DNA of 64,000 bases, from assembly GCA_029968055.1 (NCBI GenBank), contig JASCNX010000002.1, positions 372,001 to 436,000 of the forward strand. The letters run 5' to 3'. The stretch comes from Xenophilus aerolatus (GTDB taxonomy: Bacteria; Pseudomonadota; Gammaproteobacteria; Burkholderiales; Burkholderiaceae_C). Every line of letters begins with the position of its first letter. The first letter of the stretch is position 1. Below are positions 46,745-56,372 of the stretch, one piece after another. The notes below the pieces were generated by a model. That model was given only the letters and a program-made list of their open reading frames with translations, had not been told where the DNA came from and ran no database searches. A program made the position numbers and the translations under genes.

Positions 46745-47383
46745 ATGCAACCCCTGATCGATGCCCTGATCTTCATCGTCGACGACGATGCCAGCGTGCG
46801 CGAGGCCCTGGCCTGGCTGCTGCGCTCGCGCCGGCTGTCGAGCGAGCACTACGCCAGCGCCGAGGCCTTCGAGCAGCGCCTGTCCGAGAACCCCGGCCGC
46901 GAACAGCCGCGCTGCCTGCTGCTGGACGTGCGCATGCCCGGCACCAGCGGCCTGGTGCTGTTCGACCGGCTGGCCGAGCGCGGCCAGCTGGCGGAGATGC
47001 CGGTCATCTTCCTCACCGGCCACGCCGACGTGCCCACGGCCGTCGATGCCGTCAAGCGCGGTGCCTTCGACTTCTGCGAGAAGCCCTTCTCGGACAACGC
47101 GCTGGTCGACCGCATCGAACAGGCCCTCGTACAGTCGCAGCAGGCCATCGACGAACGGCGGCAGCGCCAGCAGATCACGCGCCGCGTGGTCGAGCTGACC
47201 GAGCGCGAGCGCGAGGTGATGCGGCGCGTGGTCGCGGGGCTGCCCAACAAGCTGATCGCCGACGAGCTCGCCATCAGCGTGCGCACGGTCGAGGTCCACC
47301 GGGCGCGGGTGTTCGACAAGATGGAGGTCAAGTCCGCGGTCGAGCTGGCCAACCTGCTGCGCGGCATCGAGGCCGGGGCCTGA
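46745..47383 (+). CDS. FixJ/NarL-type response regulator
   Basis: A 212-residue two-component regulator, partner of the kinase just upstream. Receiver domain 1-125: acidic pocket DDD at 13-15, phospho-acceptor Asp61 (LLLDVRMPG), Thr91 (FLTGHAD) and Lys113 (CEKPF). A coiled linker leads to a LuxR-type helix-turn-helix (LTEREREVMRRVVAGLPNK, ISVRTVEVHRARVFDKM). ATG at 46745 follows GACGAG. It ends before a terminator shared with the convergent ompA-like gene. Targets cannot be told; the upstream genes (yhdP, nitrilase) may only be neighbours. Confidence 0.95.
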   Translation: MQPLIDALIFIVDDDASVREALAWLLRSRRLSSEHYASAEAFEQRLSENPGREQPRCLLLDVRMPGTSGLVLFDRLAERGQLAEMPVIFLTGHADVPTAVDAVKRGAFDFCEKPFSDNALVDRIEQALVQSQQAIDERRQRQQITRRVVELTEREREVMRRVVAGLPNKLIADELAISVRTVEVHRARVFDKMEVKSAVELANLLRGIEAGA

Positions 47384-47399
47384 GAGCGCCGCGCCCATG

Positions 47400-47428
47400 A
47401 AAAAACCCGCGGCCCCAGGCCGCGGGTT
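47400..47428 (-). terminator. Intrinsic terminator of the OmpA-like gene
   Basis: An 11-bp perfect stem AACCCGCGGCC / GGCCGCGGGTT with a three-base loop. On the minus strand it continues into a run of six U (complement of 47400-47405). It lies 22 bases after the ompA-like stop and 16 after the convergent response regulator, and may stop both. Confidence 0.9.
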
Positions 47429-47450
47429 CGTCGTCGGGGCCGGGGCGCGC

Positions 47451-48104
47451 TCAGCGTTGCGCGCGCTCGCCCACGTAGATCTCGACGCGGCGGTTCTTCG
47501 CACGGCCGGCGTCGCTGTTGTTGTCGGCCACCGGCTCGCGCGAGCCGCGGCCGTCGATGCGGATGGCCTGCGTCGGCACGCCGCGGGCGACCAGGAAATC
47601 GCGCGTGCTGGCCGCGCGTTCCAGCGACAGCGGGTTGTTGATGGCGTCGCTGCCGGTGCTGTCGGTGTGGCCGATGATGGACACCTCGGCGTTCGGGTTG
47701 TTGCGCAGGCCGCCGGCGAACTGGTCGAGCACGCTGGCCAGCTGGGGCTTGATGTTGGCGCGGCCGGTGTCGAAGCCGGCGTCGCTCGGGATCGCCAGCT
47801 TCAGTTCGTTGTTCGCCGTCTGCGACACGGCGATGCCGGTGCCCTGCGTGGCCTGCTCCATCTGGCGCTTCTGCGCTTCCATCCGCTGCGACCACAGGTA
47901 GCCGCCAAGGGCGCCCACGCCGGCGCCGATGGCCGCGCCCGCCGCGGCATTGCGGCTGTTGCCGACGGCGGCACCGATGGCCGCGCCGCCGAGGGCGCCT
48001 GCGCCGGCGCCGACGCCCACGTTGCGCTGCGTGTCGGACATGCCGGCACAGCCGGTCAGGGCGACCGCGAGGGCCGAAGTGCACAGGACGAGTTGGGTTT
48101 TCAT
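47451..48104 (-). CDS. OmpA-family lipoprotein with glycine zipper (YiaD-like)
   Basis: A 217-residue outer-membrane lipoprotein. The signal peptide ends LAVALTGC (Cys19 lipidated). A glycine-zipper segment follows (GVGAGAGALGGAAIGAAVGN, then a second copy GAAIGAGVGALGG), able to insert in a membrane. The C-terminal half is an OmpA peptidoglycan-binding domain with FDTGRANIKPQL, IIGHTDSTGSDAINNPLSLE and GRGSREPVADN, with the Asp and Arg that grip meso-diaminopimelate. AAGGAG lies nine bases before the ATG. It resembles E. coli YiaD. Single-gene unit with its own terminator. Confidence 0.92.
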   Translation of the reverse strand: MKTQLVLCTSALAVALTGCAGMSDTQRNVGVGAGAGALGGAAIGAAVGNSRNAAAGAAIGAGVGALGGYLWSQRMEAQKRQMEQATQGTGIAVSQTANNELKLAIPSDAGFDTGRANIKPQLASVLDQFAGGLRNNPNAEVSIIGHTDSTGSDAINNPLSLERAASTRDFLVARGVPTQAIRIDGRGSREPVADNNSDAGRAKNRRVEIYVGERAQR

Positions 48105-48414
48105 TTGGATTTCGCTCCTTTGGATGGTGAGACCGCCGCCGTCCGGCGGTTGCGGGCCGCGCACTGCGCCGGGCCTCCGGCGCGCGCTGCCGAGCCATTA
48201 TGAGAAGCGAACAAGGCGCGGGTTCCGTATCCGGAGGTGACAGTGTGCACGGCAGCGATCGTTGCCGACGCCGCACGGTGCCTCGTCGGAAAGCTATTAA
48301 AAAGATAGCTGATTCGCACGCGTCGGAAGGCGGCACGCGGCCTGCGCGCACCAGGGGGCGGCCTGCCGTCCGACAGGCCCGCGAAGGCCCGCCGCGCGCC
48401 GTCGCCGGGCCGGC
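48105..48414. other. 310-base intergenic region between ompA-like gene and small membrane protein gene
   Basis: No convincing gene. Near the ompA-like gene a minus-strand CATAAT (complement of 48195-48200) could be a -10 box, without a clear -35. A 19-base palindrome lies at 48292-48310. The rest is GC-rich and I see nothing else definite. Confidence 0.5.
48292..48310. repeat. Short AGCTAY-type palindrome
   Basis: AGCTAT-TAAAAAG-ATAGCT: 6-bp arms around an A-rich centre. It is the same length and has the same outer AGCTA...TAGCT arms as the palindrome at 59099-59117. From memory, such short A/T-centred palindromes are common between genes in Comamonadaceae; what they do is not known to me. 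Confidence 0.55.
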
Positions 48415-48540
48415 TCAGCGCTTGTCCTCGTCCTCGTCCGAAGGCAGCTCGCCGCCCTTGCGGCCATGGAACATCGTCCACCAGACGATGAGGACAAGGA
48501 CCACGAGTGCCGCGAGGGCTTCAAGCAAAATCAGGCTCAT
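48415..48540 (-). CDS. Small single-pass membrane protein (41 residues)
   Basis: A 41-residue peptide with an N-terminal hydrophobic helix (LILLEALAALVVLVLIVWW), then TMFHGRKGGELP and an acidic-basic tail DEDEDKR. The layout of helix plus charged cytoplasmic tail looks selected rather than random. Its ATG shares the CATG at 48538-48541 with the divergent mltA start, so the two start codons overlap on opposite strands. No ribosome site is visible for it. Function unknown; it may be a shadow, but the composition argues for a real small protein. Confidence 0.5.
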   Translation of the reverse strand: MSLILLEALAALVVLVLIVWWTMFHGRKGGELPSDEDEDKR

Positions 48541-49711
48541 GAGCAAAAGAAGTTGGGGGCTGGCCGCCGCCGTCGCGATCGTAGCAATGGTGGTGGGCTG
48601 CTCTTCCGGGCCGCCGGTGCGCGTGCCGCAGCCTTCGCCGACGCCCACCGAGCCCGCCCCGCTGCCGCCCCTGAGCGGCCCGCTCACCCACCCCAAGACG
48701 CGCTGGGTGCCCGCCACCTGGGCCGAGCTGCCGGGCTTCGCCGACGACACGCTGAGCGACGGCTGGGTCGCGCTGCTGTCGAACTGCCAGCGTCCCAACG
48801 CCGCCTTCGCGCCCCTGTGCGGTGACGTGCGCCGCCTGTCCATCGCCACGCCCGAGGAGCAGCGCGAATGGATGATGGAACGCCTGCAGCCCTACCGCGT
48901 CGAGTCGCCCGCCGGCCAGCAGGAGGGGCTGCTCACCAGCTACTACGAGCCCATCTTCGACGGCACCCGCCAGGCCACTGCCACGCACGGCGTGCCGCTG
49001 TACGGCCTGCCGGCCGGCTGGGCGCCGCGCAAGCCCTGGTACACGCGCCAGCAGATCGACACCGACCCCCAGGCCCAGGCCGCGCTGCGCGGCCGCGAGA
49101 TCGCGTGGATGGCCGACCCCATCGACGTGCTCATGCTCCACATCCAGGGCTCGGGCCGCCTGCGCATCACCGAGCCCGACGGCCGCCAGCGCACCGTGCG
49201 CCTGGCCTTCGCCGGCACCAACGAGCAGGGCTACCGCAGCGTGCAGGCCTGGCTGGCCGCCCAGGGCGTCAGCCCGATCGGCCGCTGGCCCGAGGACGTC
49301 AAGGCCTGGGCGCAGCAGAACCCGCAGCGCGTGCAGCAGATGCTGTGGAGCAACCCGCGCTACACCTTCTTCCGCGAGGAGCCGCTGGGCGAGGTCGACG
49401 CCGCCTTCGGCCCGCGCGGTGCGCAAGGGGTGCCGCTCACGGCCGGCCGCTCGGTGGCGGTGGACCGCGATGCCATTCCCTACGGCACGCCGCTGTGGCT
49501 GGCCTCGAGCGGACCGACCGCGCAGCTGCAGCGCCTGGTCGTCGCCCAGGACACCGGCAGCGCCATCGTCGGCAGCGTGCGGGCCGACTTCTTCGCCGGC
49601 ACCGGGGCCGAGGCCGGCCGCTTCGCCGCGCGCATGAAGCAGCCGCTGCGGCTGTGGGCCTTCTGGCCGCGCGGGCTCGATCCGTCGTCGGGCGAGTTCG
49701 CGCGCCGCTGA
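48539..49711 (+). CDS. mltA: Membrane-bound lytic murein transglycosylase A
   Basis: An outer-membrane lipoprotein that cleaves peptidoglycan glycan strands with formation of 1,6-anhydro ends. 390 residues: lipoprotein signal (VAIVAMVVGC), the MltA domain (GLLTSYYEPIFDG, ADPIDVLMLHIQGSGRL) and the C-terminal 3D domain with the catalytic Asp in VAQDTGSAIVGSVRADFF. Length and motifs match E. coli MltA. ATG at 48539 overlaps the divergent start of a small membrane protein gene; no strong ribosome site is present. The downstream neighbour, phoX, has its own promoter. Confidence 0.95.
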   Translation: MSKRSWGLAAAVAIVAMVVGCSSGPPVRVPQPSPTPTEPAPLPPLSGPLTHPKTRWVPATWAELPGFADDTLSDGWVALLSNCQRPNAAFAPLCGDVRRLSIATPEEQREWMMERLQPYRVESPAGQQEGLLTSYYEPIFDGTRQATATHGVPLYGLPAGWAPRKPWYTRQQIDTDPQAQAALRGREIAWMADPIDVLMLHIQGSGRLRITEPDGRQRTVRLAFAGTNEQGYRSVQAWLAAQGVSPIGRWPEDVKAWAQQNPQRVQQMLWSNPRYTFFREEPLGEVDAAFGPRGAQGVPLTAGRSVAVDRDAIPYGTPLWLASSGPTAQLQRLVVAQDTGSAIVGSVRADFFAGTGAEAGRFAARMKQPLRLWAFWPRGLDPSSGEFARR

Positions 49712-49728
49712 GCGTGCGAGGCGGCGCC

Positions 49729-49784
49729 GTGTCACGGCGCTGACACATCGCTTTCGCGGCCGTGTCACGCGGCTTGCCTACGGT
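49729..49784 (+). promoter_or_regulatory. Four-site Pho box and -10 element upstream of phoX
   Basis: Four 7-base half-sites repeat every 11 bases: GTGTCAC (49729), CTGACAC (49740), CTTTCGC (49751), GTGTCAC (49762). PhoB boxes are direct repeats of CTGTCAY-like heptamers with this period; two PhoB dimers would fit. A -10-like TACGGT follows ten bases after the last site (49779-49784), the usual spacing for PhoB-activated promoters lacking a -35. The third site is the weakest. Confidence 0.7.
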
Positions 49785-49824
49785 CGGGGTCCTTCCACTG
49801 ACTCCCACCTGACCAGGCAATTCC

Positions 49825-52134
<2,310 letters not shown>

Positions 52135-52345
52135 CGAACCGATCGGCCCCGGTGCGGGCCGGTCCAGCGACCAAGGCCATCGGCCGCAGCGTCCCCACCG
52201 GGCCCTGCGGCTGATGTGCGTTATGGCCAGGCCGCGCGGCGGCGGCGAGGACGCCCGCCTACGGTGGCCTCTCCTGCCCGCCGACGCGGGCGGGCCAAGG
52301 CGGCAACGAGCCTGAAACTTTGCGGCGTGTGCCGCCAAGAGGCCC

Positions 52346-54670
52346 ATGACGAACACGACCACGCCCGCAGCCGGCGGCTGGGGATCGCTCAAGGCAGTGA
52401 GCGGCTCGCTGCTGCGCGAACACATTCCCATCGCCGGTGCGGCGGCACTGCTGCGCCAGAACAAGCCCGGCGGCTTCGCCTGCGTGAGCTGCGCCTGGCC
52501 CAAGCCCGGTGCGCCGCGCGTGGCCGAGTTCTGCGAGAACGGCGCCAAGGCCACCGCCTGGGAACTCACCGACAAGCGGCTGGCGCCCGACTTCTTCGCC
52601 GCGCACACCGTGGCCGAACTGCGCACCTGGAGCGACCATGCCCTGGAGGCCGGCGGGCGCCTCACCGCGCCGCTGCGCTACGACGCCGCGAGCGACCGGT
52701 ATGTCGAAGCCGGGTGGGACGAGGCCTTCGCTGCCATCGGCACGCGGCTGCAGGCGCTGCGCGAGCACGATGCCGACGCCACCGTCTTCTACGCCTCCGG
52801 CCGCGCCTCGCTGGAGGCGAGCTACCTCTACCAGCTGCTGGCGCGCATGTACGGCAACAACAACCTGCCGGACAGCTCCAACATGTGCCACGAGAGCACC
52901 TCGGTGGCCCTGCCCGAGACCATCGGCGTGCCGGTGGGCACCGTGACGCTGGAGGACTTCGAACACACCGACTGCATCCTCTTCTTCGGCCAGAACCCGG
53001 GCGTCAACAGCCCGCGCATGCTGCACCCGCTGAAGGAGGCGCGCGACCGCGGCGTGCCCATCGTCACCTTCAACCCGCTGCGCGAGCCGGGGCTCACGCG
53101 CTTCGTCGATCCGCAGTCGCCGCTGCAGATGCTCACGCCGGCCGACACGGCGGTCAGCACGCACTACCTGCAGGTGCGCGTGGGCGGCGACATCGCGGCC
53201 GTGGCGGGCGTGTGCAAGGCGCTGCTCGCGCTGGACGCCCGGGCCCGCGAGCGGGGCGACCCGGCGCTGATCGACCACGCCTTCATCGCCGAGCACACGC
53301 AGGGATTCGACGGCTTCGTGGCCTGGCTCGACGGCCTGGCGTGGGAGGACCTGTGCGCCGAGTCGGCGCTGCCACGCGCGGCGTTGGAGGAGGTCGCCAC
53401 CGTCGTCTCGCGCGCACGTGCCGCCATCGTGGTCTACGGCATGGGGCTCACGCAGCACCGGCGTGGCGTCGAGAACGTGCAGATGCTGACGAACCTGCTG
53501 CTCATGGGCGGCCACATCGGCCGGCGCGGCGCCGGCATCTGCCCGGTGCGCGGCCATTCCAACGTGCAGGGCCAGCGCACTGTCGGCATCAGCGAGAAGC
53601 CCGAGCTGGTGCCGCTGGACCGGCTGCAGGCGCTCTACGGTTTCGAGCCGCCGCGGCACAAGGGCCGCGCCACGGTCGAGACCTGCGAGGGAGTGCTGGA
53701 CGGCAGCGTGCGCGCCTTCGTCGGGCTGGGCGGCAACTTCCTGCGGGCTGTGCCCGACACCGACCGCATCGAGCCGGCCTGGGAACGGCTCGCGCTCACG
53801 GTGCATGTGGCGACCAAGCTCAACCACACCCACCTGGTGCCCGGCCGCGAAGCGTGGCTGCTGCCCTGCCTGGGCCGCATCGAGAAGGACCGCCAGGACG
53901 GGGTCGAGCAGGTGGTGTCGGTCGAGGATTCGAGCGGCTTCATCCATGCCTCGCACGGCGTGGCCGAGCCGGCCGCGCCGGCGCTGCGTTCGGAGGTGGC
54001 CATCGTGGCCGGCATCGCGCTGGCCACGCTGGCACCCAACCCGCGCGTGCCCTGGCAGGACTGGACGCGCGACTATGCCCGGGTGCGCGAGGCCATCGAA
54101 GCCACCTGGCCCGAGGTGTTCGCCGACTTCAACGCGCGCTTCGAGCAGCCCGGCGGCTTCGCCAAGCCCAATGCCGCGCGCGAGCGGCACTGGAAGACCG
54201 AAAGCGGCAAGGCGCAGTTCAAGCCGCCGGAAGGGCTGGCCGCCGACCCGGACCTGCCGGAGGAAGGGCCGGACGTGCTGCGCCTCATGACGATGCGCAG
54301 CGACGACCAGTTCAACACCACCATCTACAGCCTGGACGACCGCTTCCGCGGCATCGTCGGCACGCGCCAGGTGCTGCTGCTGCACCCGCACGACATCGAG
54401 CGCCTGGGCTTCGAGCCCGAGGCGCTGGTGGACGCCCACGCCGCCACCGGCGACGGCGTGGCGCGCACGGTGCGGGCGCTGCGGCTGGTGGCCTACGACA
54501 TCCCGCGCGGTTGCGCCGCCGGCTACTTCCCCGAATGCAACCCGCTGCTGCCGCTGTGGCACCGCGCGGCGCGCAGCCATGTGCCCGCGGCCAAGTGGAT
54601 TCCCGTCCGCCTGCAGGCCCACGTCCCCTCACCCTCACCCCCACCCACGTCTGAAGGATTACGCCCATGA
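52346..54670 (+). CDS. FdhF/YdeP-family molybdopterin oxidoreductase
   Basis: A 774-residue molybdopterin oxidoreductase of the YdeP branch (DMSO-reductase superfamily). Near the N-terminus is FACVSCAWPKPG, a two-cysteine remnant in place of the four-Cys [4Fe-4S] motif of full formate dehydrogenases. Then YASGRASLEASY, SNMCHESTSVALPETIG and FFGQNPGVNSPR around the cofactor, YGMGLTQHRRGVENVQM, and a C-terminal dinucleotide-binding domain (LMTMRSDDQFNTTIY). E. coli YdeP is tied to acid resistance; the substrate is unknown. Its stop overlaps the start of a catalase-like gene (ATGA). moaC at 12 kb belongs to its cofactor pathway. Confidence 0.9.
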   Translation: MTNTTTPAAGGWGSLKAVSGSLLREHIPIAGAAALLRQNKPGGFACVSCAWPKPGAPRVAEFCENGAKATAWELTDKRLAPDFFAAHTVAELRTWSDHALEAGGRLTAPLRYDAASDRYVEAGWDEAFAAIGTRLQALREHDADATVFYASGRASLEASYLYQLLARMYGNNNLPDSSNMCHESTSVALPETIGVPVGTVTLEDFEHTDCILFFGQNPGVNSPRMLHPLKEARDRGVPIVTFNPLREPGLTRFVDPQSPLQMLTPADTAVSTHYLQVRVGGDIAAVAGVCKALLALDARARERGDPALIDHAFIAEHTQGFDGFVAWLDGLAWEDLCAESALPRAALEEVATVVSRARAAIVVYGMGLTQHRRGVENVQMLTNLLLMGGHIGRRGAGICPVRGHSNVQGQRTVGISEKPELVPLDRLQALYGFEPPRHKGRATVETCEGVLDGSVRAFVGLGGNFLRAVPDTDRIEPAWERLALTVHVATKLNHTHLVPGREAWLLPCLGRIEKDRQDGVEQVVSVEDSSGFIHASHGVAEPAAPALRSEVAIVAGIALATLAPNPRVPWQDWTRDYARVREAIEATWPEVFADFNARFEQPGGFAKPNAARERHWKTESGKAQFKPPEGLAADPDLPEEGPDVLRLMTMRSDDQFNTTIYSLDDRFRGIVGTRQVLLLHPHDIERLGFEPEALVDAHAATGDGVARTVRALRLVAYDIPRGCAAGYFPECNPLLPLWHRAARSHVPAAKWIPVRLQAHVPSPSPPPTSEGLRP

Positions 54671-55791
54671 CCGCCTCCGCGCATTCCCTGTCCGCGCATG
54701 CCGTGCACCCGCTCGTCTACGACCCGGCCTTCGAGCGGCCGGAGGACGACGAGGCCGAGACCGCGCAGGACCTGGTCGACACCATGCTTCAGATCAGCCG
54801 CAAGGTGCAGGCCGACGAAGGCCATGCCTACCGCAGCGTGCATGCCAAGGGGCACGGCATCCTGCGCGCGCAGTTGCAGGTGCTGGACGGCCTGCCGGCG
54901 GCTTACGCCCAGGGCGTCTTCGCCCAGCCCCACGACTACCCGGTCGTGATGCGCTTCTCCACGCCGCCGGGGGATCTGCTGGACGACCGCGTCTCGACGC
55001 CGCGCGCGGTGGCGTTCAAGCTGGTCGGCGTGCAGGGGCCGCGCCTCCCCGGCGCGCAGGGGCAGGCCACGCAGGATTTCCTGATGGCCAACGGGCCCGC
55101 CTTCAGCGCCCCGACGGGAAAGAAATTCCTTGCCAACCTCAAGCTGCTCGCGGCCACGACCGACCGCGCCGACGGCGCCAAGCGCGTGCTCTCGGCCGCC
55201 CTGCGCGGTGTCGAGTCGCTGGTCGAGAAAGTGGGCGGCGAGAGCGCCACGCTCAAGACCTTGGGCGGCCATCCGCTCACGCACATCCTGGGCGAAAGCT
55301 TCTTCACGCAGGTGCCGCTGCTCTACGGGCCCTACATGGCCAAGCTCTCGCTGGTGCCGGTGTCGCCCGAACTCACCGCGCTCACCGACCGCAAGCTCGA
55401 CATGGACGACCGGCCCGATGCGCTGCGCGAAGCGGTGGTCTCGCACTTCCGCACGCACGGCGGCCGCTGGGACCTGCGCGTGCAGCTGTGCGTGGACCTC
55501 GAGTCCATGCCGATCGAGGACGCGTCGGTGCCCTGGCCCGAGGACCGCAGCCCCTACGTGACCGTTGCGCGCCTGAGCGCCGCGCCCCAGGACGCCTGGA
55601 GCGACGCGCGCGTGGCGGCCGTGAACGACGGCATGTCCTTCTCGCCCTGGCACGCGGTGCAGGCGCACCGGCCGCTGGGCTCGGTCATGCGGCTGCGGCA
55701 GGCGGCCTACGAGGCGGCGGCGCGCTTTCGCGGCAGCAGCAATGCGACGCCCGTGCGCGAGCCGGAGCAGCTCGATGACTTTCCCGATTGA
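54667..55791 (+). CDS. Catalase-like haem protein (SrpA/y4iL type)
   Basis: A 374-residue member of the catalase superfamily, smaller than true catalases (about 480+). The distal His is in YRSVHAKGHGILRA, followed by VVMRFSTPPGDLLDDR and RAVAFKLVGV, matching the catalase core; the proximal haem ligand region is in the C-terminal part but I cannot assign the Tyr with certainty. No signal peptide. ATG at 54667 overlaps the stop of the YdeP-like gene, so the two are coupled. Members of this group may act as peroxidases; activity here is not proven. Confidence 0.85.
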   Translation: MTASAHSLSAHAVHPLVYDPAFERPEDDEAETAQDLVDTMLQISRKVQADEGHAYRSVHAKGHGILRAQLQVLDGLPAAYAQGVFAQPHDYPVVMRFSTPPGDLLDDRVSTPRAVAFKLVGVQGPRLPGAQGQATQDFLMANGPAFSAPTGKKFLANLKLLAATTDRADGAKRVLSAALRGVESLVEKVGGESATLKTLGGHPLTHILGESFFTQVPLLYGPYMAKLSLVPVSPELTALTDRKLDMDDRPDALREAVVSHFRTHGGRWDLRVQLCVDLESMPIEDASVPWPEDRSPYVTVARLSAAPQDAWSDARVAAVNDGMSFSPWHAVQAHRPLGSVMRLRQAAYEAAARFRGSSNATPVREPEQLDDFPD

Positions 55792-55797
55792 GCGCGC

Positions 55798-56265
55798 TCA
55801 ACGCCCCGGCAGCGGCAGCGCGGTCTTGTAGCGCACCTGCTTGAGCGCGAAGCTGGATCGGATCTTCTCGATGCCTGGCGTGGGCGTGAGTTGCTCGAGG
55901 ATGAATTTCTCCAGCGCCGCCATGTCGGCCACCGCGATGCGGATCAGGTAGTCGCTGTCGCCGGTCATGAGGTAGCACTCCATCACCTCGTCGTGCTCGG
56001 CGATGCGGCGCTCGAAGTCGGCCAGCGATTCCTTGCTCTGGGTCTTCAGGCTGATCGAGATGAACACGTTCAGCCCGAGCCCGAGCGCCGGTGCGCTGCA
56101 CAGCGCCACGTACCGGTCGATCACGCCGGCCGCCTCCAGCGCCTTCACGCGGGCCAGGCAGGGCGACGGCGAGAGGTGCACGCGTCGGGCCAGCTCCACG
56201 TTCGACAGCGCGCCGTCGCGCTGCAGTTCGTCGAGGATGCGGAGGTCGATGGTGTCGAGTTGCAT
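55798..56265 (-). CDS. Lrp/AsnC family transcriptional regulator (MdeR/BkdR-like)
   Basis: A 155-residue feast/famine regulator. N-terminal helix-turn-helix (LDTIDLRILDELQRDGALSN, LARRVHLSPSPCLARVKALE) and a C-terminal RAM ligand-binding domain (VMECYLMTGDSDYLIRIAV). It is divergent from a stand-alone AceE-type E1 gene 107 bases away. In Pseudomonas putida a similar Lrp protein, MdeR, controls mdeAB, where MdeB is an AceE-like 2-ketobutyrate dehydrogenase. So this regulator probably responds to an amino acid and controls the E1 gene. ATG at 56265 gives the normal family start. Confidence 0.92.
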   Translation of the reverse strand: MQLDTIDLRILDELQRDGALSNVELARRVHLSPSPCLARVKALEAAGVIDRYVALCSAPALGLGLNVFISISLKTQSKESLADFERRIAEHDEVMECYLMTGDSDYLIRIAVADMAALEKFILEQLTPTPGIEKIRSSFALKQVRYKTALPLPGR

Positions 56266-56372
56266 GAAATGCTGCCGTGGCGGTGTCCTGCGGCAGTTTA
56301 TGCCTTGAGCGCGGCACGCTACGGCGCATTTCGACACCCCATTTCGCCACCATCGGCCTAGAGTGCCCAAGC

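Noticed and set aside
55788-55801. Perfect palindrome TTGAGCGCGCTCAA at the catalase-like/Lrp junction
   Set aside because: It is formed by the two convergent stop codons and GC-rich flanks; no T-tract, so probably chance.
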